NCBI GenBank assembly: GCA_013399695.1
Contig: VXAU01006135.1
Coordinates: 1,559,842 to 1,623,841, forward strand
From: Formicarius rufipectus
Lineage: Eukaryota; Chordata; Aves; Passeriformes; Formicariidae
Reading direction: 5' to 3'
Length of the DNA: 64,000 nt
Shown here: piece after piece, positions 48,330 through 61,824 of the stretch
Layout: each line of letters starts with the position of its first letter
Position numbering within the stretch: the stretch's first letter is position 1
Program-made: the position numbers and the translations under genes
The notes under the pieces: generated by a model
Databases searched by the model: none
What the model saw: the letters and a program-made list of their open reading frames with translations, nothing else
What the model was told of the DNA's origin: nothing

Positions 48330-48700
48330 TTCTGCGTGGAGATAGCTGAGCGATGGCTGAACGATTCAAATACCAGTAGAAGTCTTAATAATCTCTTCAT
48401 CAATACTTAATTTTTTTGTTTATAAATACTGAGGACCTGAGTATCACAAGAGTAATTAACAATGTTGTAAAATCATATATATGAATGTGGCTAGCTTGTA
48501 ACTAGTCTTTTGTCTTTCAATGGCTGTTGCAGTCTAACGCAACTCTCTGGCCGAGATTAAGGGTATGAGCATATGAATAAATTAGTGATATTTAAACAGA
48601 GGTGTTAATTTGCAGTGCATGAGCTGCTCCATAGTAACTGCTTATATGCATGCTCTGACCTGGTGATAAATGGAAGATGCTGTCAGTTTAGGCCAGTTAA
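48330..48700. promoter_or_regulatory. Candidate conserved noncoding element
   Basis: Repeat-free sequence with many short sites: agagtaattaacaatgttgt, ataaattagtgatatttaaa, ttaatttgcagtgcatgag and gcttatatgcatgc. The overall look resembles conserved intronic enhancers, but the evidence is compositional only. Confidence 0.25.
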
Positions 48701-51274
48701 AGTTAGTTCAAAGAGAACAACTCCTGTTCAGAATGACTTGTCCTTTCCTCTTAGAGTATTTTCAGTGAGCTGCTCATAAAGGAGTGCTGCTAGAGCCAAT
48801 GCAAAAGATAAAGACAAAAAAATGGAGTCAGAAGTGTGAGAAAAATATTTGCTTATTGGATCTAGAATGACATTCATCATAAACTGAATTAGATGGTTAC
48901 TGGTTTTGCAGAGTAAAAAGTGAATAACATCTCTGAAATCAAGCTCATATATTTGATCTTTCTTCCACTTGTTTAACTCCAGTATGTTGGCTTTGTTTGA
49001 GATGAGTCATTTGTTCATAAGTATTTATAGTGCACTTTGAGATACTCTGGAGTAGCTAAGGCCTTTGCATTGGGCTAGCAAATTCGGCAGAGATCTGTAG
49101 AAGACCAACACTATTCCAAAATGGCAGATGGAGGCTCTTGAAGTTACACTAAGTTCAGATGTTTGGACAATTAAATTCATTCTGACTGCTCAAAATACAA
49201 ATCTATCCTATGTCTCTCTTAAACTTGTAATTTTAGTGACATATACAGACTAGTCTGGGGCTTTGGTTTTATTGGTTTTTCAAAGGAATATAGAAAATTA
49301 ATTTAAATAATTAATGTGAAATTTATGAACTTGTATTAGAAAAACATTGTTGGAAAATTTTCATTGTTTGTTTGTTCAGTTACCTATAAATCTGAAGAAT
49401 TCACTCCTTTTCTTAACCAGTATTTGTCAGCCACCTGTACACTGAGGATATAGGCAGCATTCTATAAGAAAAAGTTATTAAAGGACTTTTTAGCAATCAC
49501 TATTAAAGTGATTATTTTTATATTAATATTAATCACTATTATCACCTTTTAGAGATTTAGTGTTCTAGCTTGGATTCCCAGATGAGTTTTATCTAACATC
49601 CATCCCTGTGTAAAGTCCTTTTTCTTTGCCAGGGTGCCGGGTGAATTATAGGTGGGTCAGCAGATCTTCCTTCACAATTAGAATTATTTATCCAGGTGTT
49701 CTCTCCTGGTTTTCATCACTTATCACTAACTATGCACATATTCATTATTTCCTACATTCTTATGGTTAAAGAATGTGGAGGTGAAATACGGTCCCACAAC
49801 AGAAGCTGTAAAGAATGAAGATATGCAAGGGAAAGCCAAAGACTTCAGAACATGGTATTAAAGTTTTATCAATATAACCACTTGCAGATAAAAAAATAAT
49901 TCAAAGAATAAAGGGTTATGCCACTAGAGACACATGTTCTGTATCAACAGAGAGAAAGGAGAAGGAGGAGGACAGGAACTAGGGGTTATATAGTTTTGTT
50001 TCATTTTGTTGGGTTTTTTTGCACCTTGGAAGATGGAGTTCAAATTTTGGTTTGACAGTGAGATAAATATAGCAAATATATTTTCAACTTTTCCTTTCCC
50101 AAACCAAAACAAATGTTTTGCTCCAGGGTATTTTTGGAATGTACAATAAATCAGTAGTAAAAGGAAAAAAAAATTTTAAATACTATCAAAGTGTTCTTAA
50201 ACATCCACTGCCAGAGCATAATGATATTCTAATGCTGCCACATAATGTGGAGGGAAAATAGGACACTTAGTGGAAGCAGCTTCTGAGATAAATTTGATGT
50301 ATTTATTTTGGAAGGAAGGAAGGGAGTCATATGAGATTGTTTTATTTTAATGATTTGAAGTTATGATAGCTAACAATTTCTGTATCATTATATGAGTGCA
50401 ACGTGCCGCAGTTTTGGGGTATTTTGTGCCCATTGGATGTACATGGTGCAACTTGTGTGGAAACAGATCCTTCGTCCATTGAACCAAAGGTGGGGGTTTT
50501 GCAAATTAAGCAATTGGAATTAAGCAATTGGAATTTGGCCCCTTTTTAATTTTTTCTCTTTTATTTATAGCACCTTCAAGAAGTCATTAGAAAACCATGT
50601 GCCATTTCACTCAGTCCCGTGCTATTCCAACTGAAACGTGTGACAAAGTTGGTTTTGGACTGTGTTTTTCCATTCAGCTTTTATCTGAGGGGCTGGAATT
50701 TTTTTGTATTGCAGGCACACTGCTAATTTGGTCTGTTGGTACAAACATCACATTTCTGGCTACAGAAAACAGAACAGGCTTCAGTAGGAGCTCACATACT
50801 GTTGGGATCTGGAATCATTGCAAATTAAATGGCGTTATGTAAGTTTGCCCTTCAGAAATTTGCTTGGGGAATTTCTAAATCCAAATAAAAAAGTCCTTTG
50901 TTGCCAGTTAATGGAAAAGTTGCCACCAAATGATATAAAGTACATGCTGTTAGGTATTAGTGCACAGACTCCACAATGTTACTAGGGGGCTCGAAAAGCT
51001 GGATTAGCTATCTTTTGGGAATTAATTTGTTTATATCACTAGGTACGTGGTCAACCATAGAGCAGTGTGATTAGCTGCCATGGATTTCTGTTGGCACAGG
51101 ATCACTTTTACTGTGTCATGTAATTATTGTGTTTTAGACAGGTTAGCAAAGGAGAATTCTTAGCCTGTAGTTACTTACTCTCCACTATCTTTTTTGGGAA
51201 AAAAAAATAATACCTTTTTCTACTTCTATAATCTCCCATTACAGCAAGTGTTCTCTATCTCGGGAAATACATAA
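48701..51274. other. Intronic sequence with a 14-bp tandem duplication
   Basis: taagcaattggaat occurs twice in tandem at 50507-50520 and 50521-50534. No exon or interspersed repeat was recognised. Confidence 0.5.
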
Positions 51275-51355
51275 AGACCAGATTTTGCCCTCTGGACGCC
51301 TGCAACTTAGTGGTCAATCTGTAAAGCTCCTGTTGAGTAACAGTGACTTCTCAGT
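51275..51355. repeat. Short relic resembling an ancient amniote repeat
   Basis: accagattttgccctctgga, cgcctgcaacttagtggtca and gttgagtaacagtgact recall the 'cagattctgccctctgttacacc...gcaact' element family that may also be represented at 33750-33855. Diverged, family unnamed. Confidence 0.4.
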
Positions 51356-54300
51356 ATATTTTTTTGTCCTTCATCTCTGTTCCATTTTAAGGATAAGGAT
51401 CTAAGTATCTGAGTAGAAGCAAAATGAACTACAAAATGAGCCATAGCTGATACTTTTGTTCTCTGAAGTCTGGATTAGTATAACTTTGTTTGGTTTTCTC
51501 ACATATTATGGGCAATTTGTCAAGTAGATAACATTAGTAGAATTGTAGTTTTAAAACACTTCTGATCACAATCTATTTGGCTGTACTAGGAATGTGGAAA
51601 AAGTTGTAAATTGGTTATTACCCTCAGTGCAATTTCAATATAAAAAAATTCCTTTTAAAGTGAGACAGAAAAATGAGAAATCAGTGAGAAGGTGTGTGCT
51701 GACTATACAAATATGAGGTCTTGTTGCTTTCTATGTTATTTTCCGTGGAGGATAAGAAGGATCACAGCCCATTCTCTTGCTAAATAATAGGTCCTAAATT
51801 ACTGAGCCTGCTCTGTCCCGGTGTATGAACTGTCTGCAGTAGCCTGAGGCTTGTTTCCTGCAGCAGGAGGAGGGAAAGCAAGGACAAAACTGTTATCGAT
51901 GATTGGCCAAACTCTCAGCCCTAACAATATAGTGTCAGGGACACCATGTTGGAGACCAAAGCTTTATATAAGTCTATTTTGACCTTGCCATGTGGTTTGC
52001 ATAAAATGAGGTTCTCTTGAGTATGGATTGTAATCCTCTTTAAAAGGACAAGGTGACATTTGAAGAACAAAGATTTGGATGTTAATGTAGGACCTACACA
52101 TTGAGCCATTTGTTAATTACGCTGAGCACAGTGGAGTATCCTGAATATATGGAGTCCAGGGCTGCCTGAATTCTATAGCATATTGTGTGTACAGTATTCT
52201 GCACAGCCTGGCAAATGTTAGTGAATTCAGTAGCACTTCTGTGGCAGTAATGACATGTAACCATCTGTGGTTTTGCACCTGCAGAAGCCAGTGTCAGCTG
52301 TTGAAGTTCAGCAGCCCTGGCTTTGCATGAATTTATTGCCAAAAGACTCGCTCATTTACTAGCCATGGAATTCATATAACCCTTTCAGTGAACTTCAAGC
52401 TCTTGCATATTATATGGCAAGACAACAGTTCCGGGAGAAAGGCTCTGCCTTTCTTGATAAATACTGTTTGTGCACTGTAGTGCTTTTATAGAGTAAATGA
52501 GTTTATACAAAACTAACAGCACTGCTGGTACTGGGACACTGGGTAGTGCTCCCACTGGTACTGTGGCCTTTCCGTGCTGGCGCTGGATGAATGCACACAG
52601 GGAGACAAACTTGCCTCTGAAATGTAGAAAGGGGAAAAGGTAAACAGAGGCACAGAACACTGAGCTGGCTTTACAGGCTGCACTGCAGCACCATGGGGAA
52701 TTCAAGACTAAAAGCTCTCTCTCCATTTTCCCACCAGTGCCTTAAACACTGCTTTATACCATCTGTCATGAAAATGAACAGGATTGGCTGCCTTCTCCAG
52801 CTTCAGATCCTTATAGCAGGAACTCACATGAAATCATTTGATGTAACTAACCTCAGAATAAATAAAACCTTTGTTTATTCTACCAGCAAGAGTAGTTCTA
52901 TTAAATGAGAAGAGATCTCAGCTGTTTCTCACCAGAATATGTGCTGAGCTTGGTATTTCTCACATGACTACCCAGATTCATCACAGATGTCATTGTATTA
53001 CTTTCTCTATCCTTTTACAAAAGACTTTTGTGGAGATATGCAGACTTCACTGTTCACAAAAGCACCATCATCCTTTGCACTGAAGTCCTACTACATAGGC
53101 AAAGCATGACAGAAAGAGATGCAAAGGGCTGAGGGGTGATGGAGTGTGTTACCTGACAAATCACCCAATCTCTGTGCCATAAATATTTGGTATCATAAAA
53201 GATGTTCTCTGTAGACTGATGAATACTTTTTCGTTTTCTGTGATGAGCATGACCCTGTTGGTTGCTAGTCATGTTCTTGGTCATGGGTGGGGCGAGTGCT
53301 TTGGACTTTCAGGTGGACAAAGAAGTAAAAATGTTTTAGTACCTTGCTAACATTTCCTGTCTTCAAAACACATTTGTTTTGTCTAGAAAAGTTTTTGCTA
53401 GGATGAACATGAAGTAAGAGATTATTTGAAACCACAGTTTTCTCATATTTCAAGTTTTTCCAACAGGCTAATAAAGTAATATCAGATACAATCCAAATCC
53501 TATTTTTTTACCACATGTTCATCTTTCCAGAGGGACAATTAAAAAGGTTCAAAGACAATTATAATTTTTTGAGTAGTGAATAAATCAAAAAAATATTAGT
53601 TGCAAAAATTGGCCTAATGTAATGGCAGGTTCCTACATGATGACAAATGTAATAGCTTTGCACAACTTACTGACATCAGATAAATGATCATTTTTCCTAA
53701 TTCTTGCCATTATGTGGTTTAGAGAAGAAACATAGATCGCCAAGAACACACAAAATGAATGAATGATTTTCTTTGTCATGGAGACTGGGGGGAAATCAAT
53801 TTGTTTAATAATAGTTGGGTAAAAAATGATAATGGTTTAAATGATGTTAGTCACAGCCTTTGAAGCTGTGCTGTTTCAGCTGCAGAACAGGAAATGATCT
53901 ATGGCCATTGGAGGAGCAGATGATGTAGAAAAGAAGAACTGAGAGAAAGCCACATCTCCATGCTAGAAAAACTCCCGCAGAACTCATGGAAAGATAAATA
54001 CGAAGAATTCACGCTAACTTGTTTAAATCTATTTCTATTTTTTTAGCCCTAACTAGGTTATTTGCAGGACAAGATCTTAAATGTAGAACTGTTAGAGATA
54101 TGAAGAGTTTTGCAAACCTGTCAAAAGGGGAACAGCCCCTTGGTTTTAAAAATAAGTAAAATAAGTGCTTTATCCTGTGTTCTGTAGTATCAATGTACTC
54201 ACAGAAAGTATGCTAACAGGCCACAAGATTGGAAGCTTAATTAGTACTTAATTCTGTTGATGAAAAACTCATATTATTAACACCTAAGAACTGGATTCTA

Positions 54301-54379
54301 TTGACAATTTGTTTCTAGTACTGTAAGCTATAACAAAAACTTTTTTTTGGTGCAGTTATTATATAGCTCCTTTTCCAGT
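51356..54379. other. Intronic sequence, nothing recognised
   Basis: Open frames up to 113 codons (52385-52726, minus) show no recognisable protein and are contradicted by overlapping frames. No repeat family was identified. Confidence 0.5.
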
Positions 54380-54510
54380 TCTCAGAGCAAAGATCCTAAT
54401 GGATGTAATGAGCATTTATAGCTTAAACAATAACAGTGCATAACCCCCAGGACCAATGCAATTAGGGAAAATCAATAACAATAGCAAAATCTCAATATGT
54501 CAGCATTTAG
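54380..54510. promoter_or_regulatory. Candidate conserved noncoding element with SOX-like sites
   Basis: Contains gagcaaagatcctaatgg, aaacaataac (54425-54434), ccaatgcaattaggg and atcaataacaatagc (54471-54485). There are three A/C-A-A-T-A-like SOX cores and a homeodomain-like core within about 100 bp. This is inference from motifs only. Confidence 0.3.
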
Positions 54511-54844
54511 CCAGGAGTTGGTAGAGCCTTTACCACACATCACATCTTCAGGATAAAACTGGGTTTTTTTCTGTGCTCATACTATGGTGACCATTTTTAT
54601 GCAAGTGGTTATAGGGTATTTATTTGTTAGGAGTAACATTATGACTTTCCATGCTACCTTGCTAGTCTTGTGCTGCATTTAACATATTAAAACCGGGTGC
54701 AAGAGCCTAAGATCTGGACTGCGGGAAGTCAAAGGTCTGTGTGACCTGCTTTCTGGACACAACTTTCTTATAATGATTTATCTTTTTAAGGAAGGCTGGA
54801 ACAATACTGTTTTAAATACTTCAGCAACCTTAGTGTTTGCTGCT
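54511..54844. other. Intronic sequence, nothing recognised
   Basis: Short unremarkable AT-rich stretch before the G/T-rich tract. Confidence 0.5.
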
Positions 54845-55058
54845 AGTTTTGGGAGGGTTTTTGTTTGTTTGGTTGGTTTGTTTGTTTGGTTGGTTTGTTT
54901 GTTTTTTCTTTTGTTGTTGTTGGGTGGGGTTTTTTTTGGGGGGGGTGGTTTTGTTTCTTGTTTTTGTGGGTTTTGTGGTTTGGTTTTTTTTTATTGGTTG
55001 TGGGTTTTTTGTTTGTTTTTTTTGTTTGGTTTTTGTTGTTGTTTGTTTTGTGTTTTTA
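54845..55058. repeat. G/T-rich low-complexity tract
   Basis: About 210 bp composed of tttg/ggtt units with G runs: ggg (54922-54924), gggg (54926-54929) and G8 (54938-54945), plus gggaggg at 54851-54857. A and C are nearly absent from the + strand. The 157-codon frame crossing it, rich in Phe, Leu, Val, Gly and Cys, is a composition artefact. Confidence 0.95.
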
Positions 55059-58000
55059 ATATAGTTCTGTTATTATTGAATTTAGGGAATGTTCTTATAG
55101 AGAACTTTTTGGACTTGCCTTGCTGCATTTCACTTTATGTCCTGGCCATTTTGTTTCTTTCCATTCTCCATAGTCTGCTTCTACGTTTTTGTGTTCTGGT
55201 GTACTTTTTGTATTCTGTACCATTTCTTACATTTTTAGGTCATTGAAGTGCTTGTGATTTAACCAAGTTTGTCTCTTACTAAAATAAGTATACTTGCACA
55301 CTGAGGTAAATCATACTTGTGTCATTAATAGTTTTACACTTGCTACCTCTGCTCTCTGACCCTGCAGTTCCCTGAAGTTACCGGTCTTGATAGCAAACCT
55401 TCATCTTTATTTTAATCTTCTCTACCTTTACCTTCTGAAAACTTCTTGTCTGATTGAAGTCCCCTTTCAGTGCCCTCTTCCTTTCTGTAGCTTTTAATTA
55501 GATGCCAGCTAACCTTTCTACACATAATTTCTCCCAGTCCTGCTGCTTTAACAAAGCTATTTGGGGAGGTTTTATTGGTTGTCTAACACTTCTTGTTCCT
55601 ACTGCTTGTTCCCTGCAAGCCTTGCATTAGCACGCATGTTTAGACAGACCTGTTGCTTCCTGGTTGGACACGGTGAGATTCCTGGGAAGAAAAACATCTG
55701 AGTTCTGAATTGCTTTCCAGTAGTCCCCAGAGTTTCATGTCACTCTACACAATTACAGAATTAGACAAGGCTGGGGAAAAAAGTTAGATTTGGGAGTTCT
55801 TATTTTTAATGATTAATATATGTAGTAATTGAAGTCACCTAATTGAGATGCATAAAGAAGAAATTACGTGGTGCTATGTTTTTTAGAGGCAGAAAAATTT
55901 AGTTGCTGGTGCCTGTGTAAGTGTTGACTTTCAGAGGTAAGTGTTCTCAGTAACATTTTCATCCCTTTTTCCTCATGTGTCTTCTACAATGGCTTTTGTG
56001 TAACAAGATCAAGGGTCAAGTTAAATCAATTATCACACACTTTTTGTCCTTTGCTTAAATACTTAGTCACTTGCTCTGAAAAGGAAGTCAAGATGCAAAC
56101 AGCTGAATTTATTCCTAAATGCCATCTAACAATTGAAGACTGAGTACTTTCCTAATATTTTAAGCTTTCCTCGGTCCTTTACCAATAGAAAGCTTTATGG
56201 CTATTCTCTATGTCATAGTTATTTTAGATAAATAGTGCTCAAATAGGATATAAAAATCACACTCTGGGAGATAATGAGATAGTTGGAGAAAGTTAATGCA
56301 ATGCAGTTGAAAACAGTGATCCAAAAAAATTGGACAAAAATGTTTCTTGACATGAGTCATGTAACTAATCAGACTGCAAAATATCTACATTTTCTTTTAG
56401 GGACCTTCAGTATTTATGAGAAGAAATGAATATACTTTTAACATTTCACATTAGTATAATACAGATTCAGCTAAATAAATGTAGAGGGCCAGTTGCAGGG
56501 CAGAATCATGAAATACTTTGTATTTGTTGTCTACATAGATATTTAATATTTCTGCTAAGTGAGGTTATCTCAAGTTTTCAGTAAGAAGGTGTGATGAGAG
56601 ACATGACCCAGAAAAATGCTTCTTCCCCAAACACTGTCAACACACACTCCCAATGAACACCAAAATAAAGAGTTTCATGAAACCTTTCAATTTTTTAGTA
56701 AGTCAAAATAACACTTTTCTGACAGTATAATTGCTTTTCATACTGGGCCTTAAATCTGCACCACTATAAAAGAATAATGCTACAGTAGATCATTTGTGAA
56801 AACTTAATGAAAACTGAGTTAGTGAACCTCAGAGTCAGTAGACCTTGAAATTCACTTTCAAAAACTAATTTGCAGTAAATGTATGAGAAACATATTTAGA
56901 CATGATAAACTTTCTGTCCTCAGTTAGCTAGGTGCAGAAGTTTATCTTGATTAACTATTTTTGCTTTTAATTAATCATTCAGGTAGGTAGTCAAGATCTT
57001 GTGGGTTAAACGTCCACTAGTGACATTCATCCAACAAGAAGAAAATTATTTATTTTTCTTAGCTTGCCTAAAAAATGTAATATGCCAAATCTCATGGTAT
57101 TTCTTCAGTAGCCTTCAGTTTGTGTATCTTATTGTTTACTGAAATCCATGGAGTATTTTGATTATAATCTGGACAAGTCAAAAAATATAAACCATCTTGA
57201 AAAATAATAACTATTTAAAAGCTCTAAGCATTAATTTTACAAGAACATAAATGCTTCCCTTTGCCATCAGTGTGTATATGAAGTTGTTACAGACACAGTC
57301 GAGTCACACTCTTACCTCAACATTCTGCTTCCTCTGTAGCCCCTGTGTTGAAGGGAAACGAGAAGGGAGTTCACTGATTTCCACGGGAGTGCCATGATAA
57401 AGGATAGCACACGATTTCAATATGCCAAGCTATTTTCCATTAAACAAGAGCAGGTTAGCATGGAAAATGCACCCTCTTAAATGAGCTTCCTACCTCTGAA
57501 AGTGAACAGCCTTTTATTTAAAAAAATTATGAAATGCCCAATTTCAACTCTTTTATCTCAACTTTCTAGAGCACAAGGTAAAATACTGTAGCCTGGAGAT
57601 GTTTGATCCTCTGAATGGCAACTGGGCACAAGTGTCCTGTGTTTCCTTCTCACTGCTAATTACACAGTTCGTTCCAGAACTTGCATCAGTAGCCCCTTCA
57701 AACTGCAAAGCACGAAGTGAAGGTCTTACTGATGTCAGAGGGATTAATCTCTGGTTCACTGAATGGGTTGCAGGTGGGTTGTGTGGGTTTGAACATCATA
57801 AGGTCAGTGTTCTTGGAATAAGAATGATGTTTTAAAGATGCCAGTTTGATTAGCCATTTATTCAGCTTTCAAAATCACTCCTGCAGGATATGACAAAGAT
57901 TTAAGGTCAGAAGATACTGGAACTCCATGTTTGCAGGCCAACAGGTTTCCATGGCAAACTTTCTATACATTTGTTTTCTCAATAGCTTTTCTAAATGTAG

Positions 58001-61000
58001 AAGGGTGCAATCACTGCATTACCAGAGAAAGAGAAGAAGGCATAGATCTGTTAGTTTTGTTACAACAAAATCAAGTTCAGTTTAGCTTGGCTCACTGATA
58101 AACAGAAATGATAGGTTTTGTTTTATTATCTGATTCATTGCAAAGCTTTCACTTCTGGTAATAATAAATAATGGTGAACAGTTACACAGCCTTTGCCATC
58201 AATAACTCAGCCCTGTCTGAAAATGAATAATATATATTTCTCCTGATTTTAAAGATGGAGTAAATAAGATGAATGCTTTTCCTATGGTCACAAAGGAAGA
58301 TAGCATAAAGACTAAGTTTTTTCCCAGACCCATTCTTCATCCACAAAGTCTTCATGAATTTCTTGGTTAAAGCTGAAAAAATGTGTTCTAAGGTACTTTG
58401 GCATATCCAGGTGCAATAGGTAGTTTTCTGTCACACTGCAATTCCTTGCATTCAGATCAGTTAACTTGAAATCTACTGATAGCACCTAAACTTTTGATAA
58501 ACATCTTCTACTTAATAATGTATCTTAAATTTCCTGGGAAATTTCTTTTTGAATGACAACTGGAAGCTTTTCCATTAGCCAGTGTAGTAACAATGGCCAT
58601 CTTGTGCCTCTACTTCGTTACAGTACTGGGAGGATGGTTTGTAGCCCATTGGTCCATTCCTGTTCTCCCTTAAGTCTGACAAAATTCCATCCACAGGCAG
58701 CAGGATTAGAACACTGGCTTCAGGTCCACAAAAATGTGAATATGTTTACCTTTAATAGAAGGTTCCTCCTACCTATCCCTGCATTCCTTTAAGGAGGTGA
58801 ATAGCAGCTAGTTTAGTGAAATGAGGATGAACCTTCACTGAGTAAAGTGCTTTAATATTTGCAGTGATAAAGCATTATAGGTCCAAGTCATTGCTTTGTA
58901 ATAATAAACTAAAAAAACCCAGGTGCAGACAAATGCATTACTTGCCAAATCATCTAAGTCTTGAGTGTTTCTTCCTCTTTCTTAATTAGATAGATAATGT
59001 CCTAATCTGTCTGGTATTGTTTCACTTCATTCTATCAGTTCCTTAAAAACACTGAAACGGGGTTATCACAGAACTCCAGATTTGCCCAGCTTTGTAGCCC
59101 AAATGGAAATGATTTACTGAGAGTGCTTTTCCAATCATTGTTCTTTAATTGGCTCAAGTGGAAATAAATGACGCATATCAGTTGCAGTTTTTGTAAAACT
59201 TTTCAATGTAAGGTATGACAGGGTGATAAAGTATGTCTGATGGAGCAGGATGTGTTTTAAATATTAGGTATCAGAAGGAAACTGCAGTGGCTGCTGTGGA
59301 GCTCTCTCCTGTCAGCCTTTTCCCACTGCTGCTCAAAATTACCTGTGTGAACCAAAATGATTTGTCCTATGAACTTCTTTGGGTGAACATTAGAGATTTC
59401 ATCTTTTCTTAGTGATTTATAAAAAAAATAAAGAAAAAAATAGGTAAGATTTCTTTTAAGAAATCTATTCAGAACAGAAAATCTAAGAGAAAAATAATTG
59501 TTTTCTCATAAACTGGAGTTAATGAAAAGAAGGATTCTTTCCATGTTATGGAAAGAGAAAAGAAATGCAGCAAATTTTCTTATAGATTATTGATTTATCT
59601 ACAAGTACTTCTTTTGTAGTGCTTCCATGTTATAAGCATTTCAAAGTAAAACAATAAAAAGGGAGATTAGCACAGTCTGACATTAATGTGCTTTTGTCTA
59701 CTACTATTGAGACAGCACATTGTAAATACATGTATCACAATCACTGAAACATCTAGAACCATTTGAATTTTACAAAGCTGAAGACATTCCAGTGGCCTTC
59801 TATTTCCCATCACTGGTTCTTGGGTGCTGGACTCAGGAGGAGTCTCATGTCTCAATCCTAAGAAAGAACCAGACCTTGACCTCACTGTTCTTGGCTTCTG
59901 GGAGTGTGTGGAAGAAAACACTTTCCCAGCACACCCAAAATAAAACAAATTGAAACCACAATGGGGTTAAAGTAATGTGTCTTACCAATGTCACCCATTT
60001 AAACATAGGTTCAAAATAATAAAGTAGTTTAATTATTTGGTCACTGATACATCACAGCAAAGAAATGGGATTATATGCTTATTCATAGAGGTTTTTGCTG
60101 TCATGAGTAGGTGTAAACTGCAAAACGTGAGGTGAAGAGTGAGCTTTTTTCCTATGACGAATATTGGTGGGCACCTTCCTTGATGGAACAGGAGAGGGAT
60201 AATGCAATCTATATTGCTTTTTAATCTTTTCATTTCTAAAAGAGCAACAATCCTGGCATTTGTACAGCACCATTAAATTGCACTTTTGGAGCTTCTCAAT
60301 GCTGAATATGCAAAGCATTATTTTATGGTTACCTGCTTCTGCTGCTCTCTCAAGTTTAGAGTTACTGACAAGCCTCCTGACATACAGGGCATTTCCACTC
60401 TCTTCTTTGACACATATAATACTGACACATCCTGGAAATCCTTCTGGATGGCATCAGCTGCAACATGCAAAGCTGGCCTTTAGCTGCTTTCTCTTGCTAT
60501 TTGGCCTGGGATTTGAAGCCTTTGTATGTGGCGTCTCTCTGATTTCGAATGAGAGAGCAGGGTAACACTCAGTGTGACTGGCAACAGGGATGAAAGCAGT
60601 TCCCTGAGAAGTGAGGCATGCACTTGGATCCAAATTATGGCAGTGTGATTCTGGATATAAAAAGAACCTTTCAGTCCTAACTTAAGCTGTCTGAATCATC
60701 CTTCCAGATCCAGGAGCCTAGTTTGCAGGTGTGGAAATTAAGCAGCTTGGTTCTTAAAATAAGATGTGTGAATATGGCCTAAGTGCCTTAAAGGCAACTC
60801 ATTTTTGTTCATCACTGCTAATTGCTAAGTGAATTTCAAGGTTCTTCACTGTGCTAATTACAGGATACTAAGAAATCCCGGAATGAATCTCAGTGAATTC
60901 AGAGAGCATTGCTATCTCTGTACGCCTTAGTCTTTAATTATGATAAAATTACAATGGGATTGCCTAATTTTGAAAGTTCAGTTTTTAAGGGGGAGGGGGA

Positions 61001-61759
61001 GAAATTAGACCCAGTTTCTATCCCTTGTGCAGCAGTAAGGAAAGCTATTACTGTATGCCAGCGCTGGACCAGCCTGACTCATCCTTCAGATGATCAGCTT
61101 CATTACAGATGAGGACAGATGAATCCAGTGTGGAGGTGGTGTTTGGCTTACATAAGATTCCCACACCTCTGCAAATCTTCTTCTCTCTGGGGCCTACATC
61201 CACTGGTGCACATAATGGATGGCCAGTTCGTATTTCAGGATTAGTTCTGTGGAAGTTAGAAACCAGAAGGTACTCAGTTGGCTCTGCTGCAAGAGCCATA
61301 CTCTGAGGAACAGTTTTCCAAAACAGCATGCTTTGCATTAGAATGAAGGGAATCATAAATTTTGATGGCTGTGGAGAAGACATTTCCAAGAATTCAAAGA
61401 AATGGTCTGTGGCCATTGGTTCCTTCAGGCACATGTGCAAACAGAATTGAGCAAGGTAAATAAAATTACAATCAGTGATATCATGAGCATTGCAAATGTG
61501 TTTTTTTGAATTTGTTCAGAGTCCTTTTATTTATAGAAGGTCCCATCTATGTTTCTCAGTAAGTCATTAAGTTATTGTGGCAAAGAGAAAGGATCACTGC
61601 AAAAATAAAGTAGATTCTAACATATACTGTGATAATAATGAGGCCTGATCTTTATTCCCTGTTTGGAGCAGCTGAGTAATAAACCTTGTTGAGACTTTGC
61701 TTGATTGATAGATGGCTTCTATCCAGTGATTCTAGATAAGACAGTGGGGAAAAAGCAGC
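55059..61759. other. Intronic sequence, nothing recognised
   Basis: No exon or interspersed repeat was recognised in this 6.7-kb stretch. The largest frame without low complexity (61048-61440, minus, 130 codons) resembles no protein I know. Confidence 0.45.
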
Positions 61760-61824
61760 ACAAAAACAAAAGGAAAAAAACAAACAAACAAACAAAAAAG
61801 CCAAACAAAACAAAACAAAAACCC
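61760..61824. repeat. (AAAC)n A-rich simple repeat
   Basis: caaaaacaaaaggaaaaaaa followed by caaacaaacaaacaaa units and caaaacaaaacaaaa. It is the complementary-strand type of the (GTTT)n tract at 29638. Confidence 0.95.

Noticed and set aside
54773..55246. 157-codon + strand open frame, hydrophobic, Phe/Leu/Val/Cys-rich, looking like a membrane protein
   Set aside because: The hydrophobic part comes from the G/T-rich low-complexity tract; all three + frames are open there and none continues into recognisable protein.
61048..61440. 130-codon minus-strand open frame
   Set aside because: No recognised motif, and an overlapping + frame is also open. Possible but unsupported exon.
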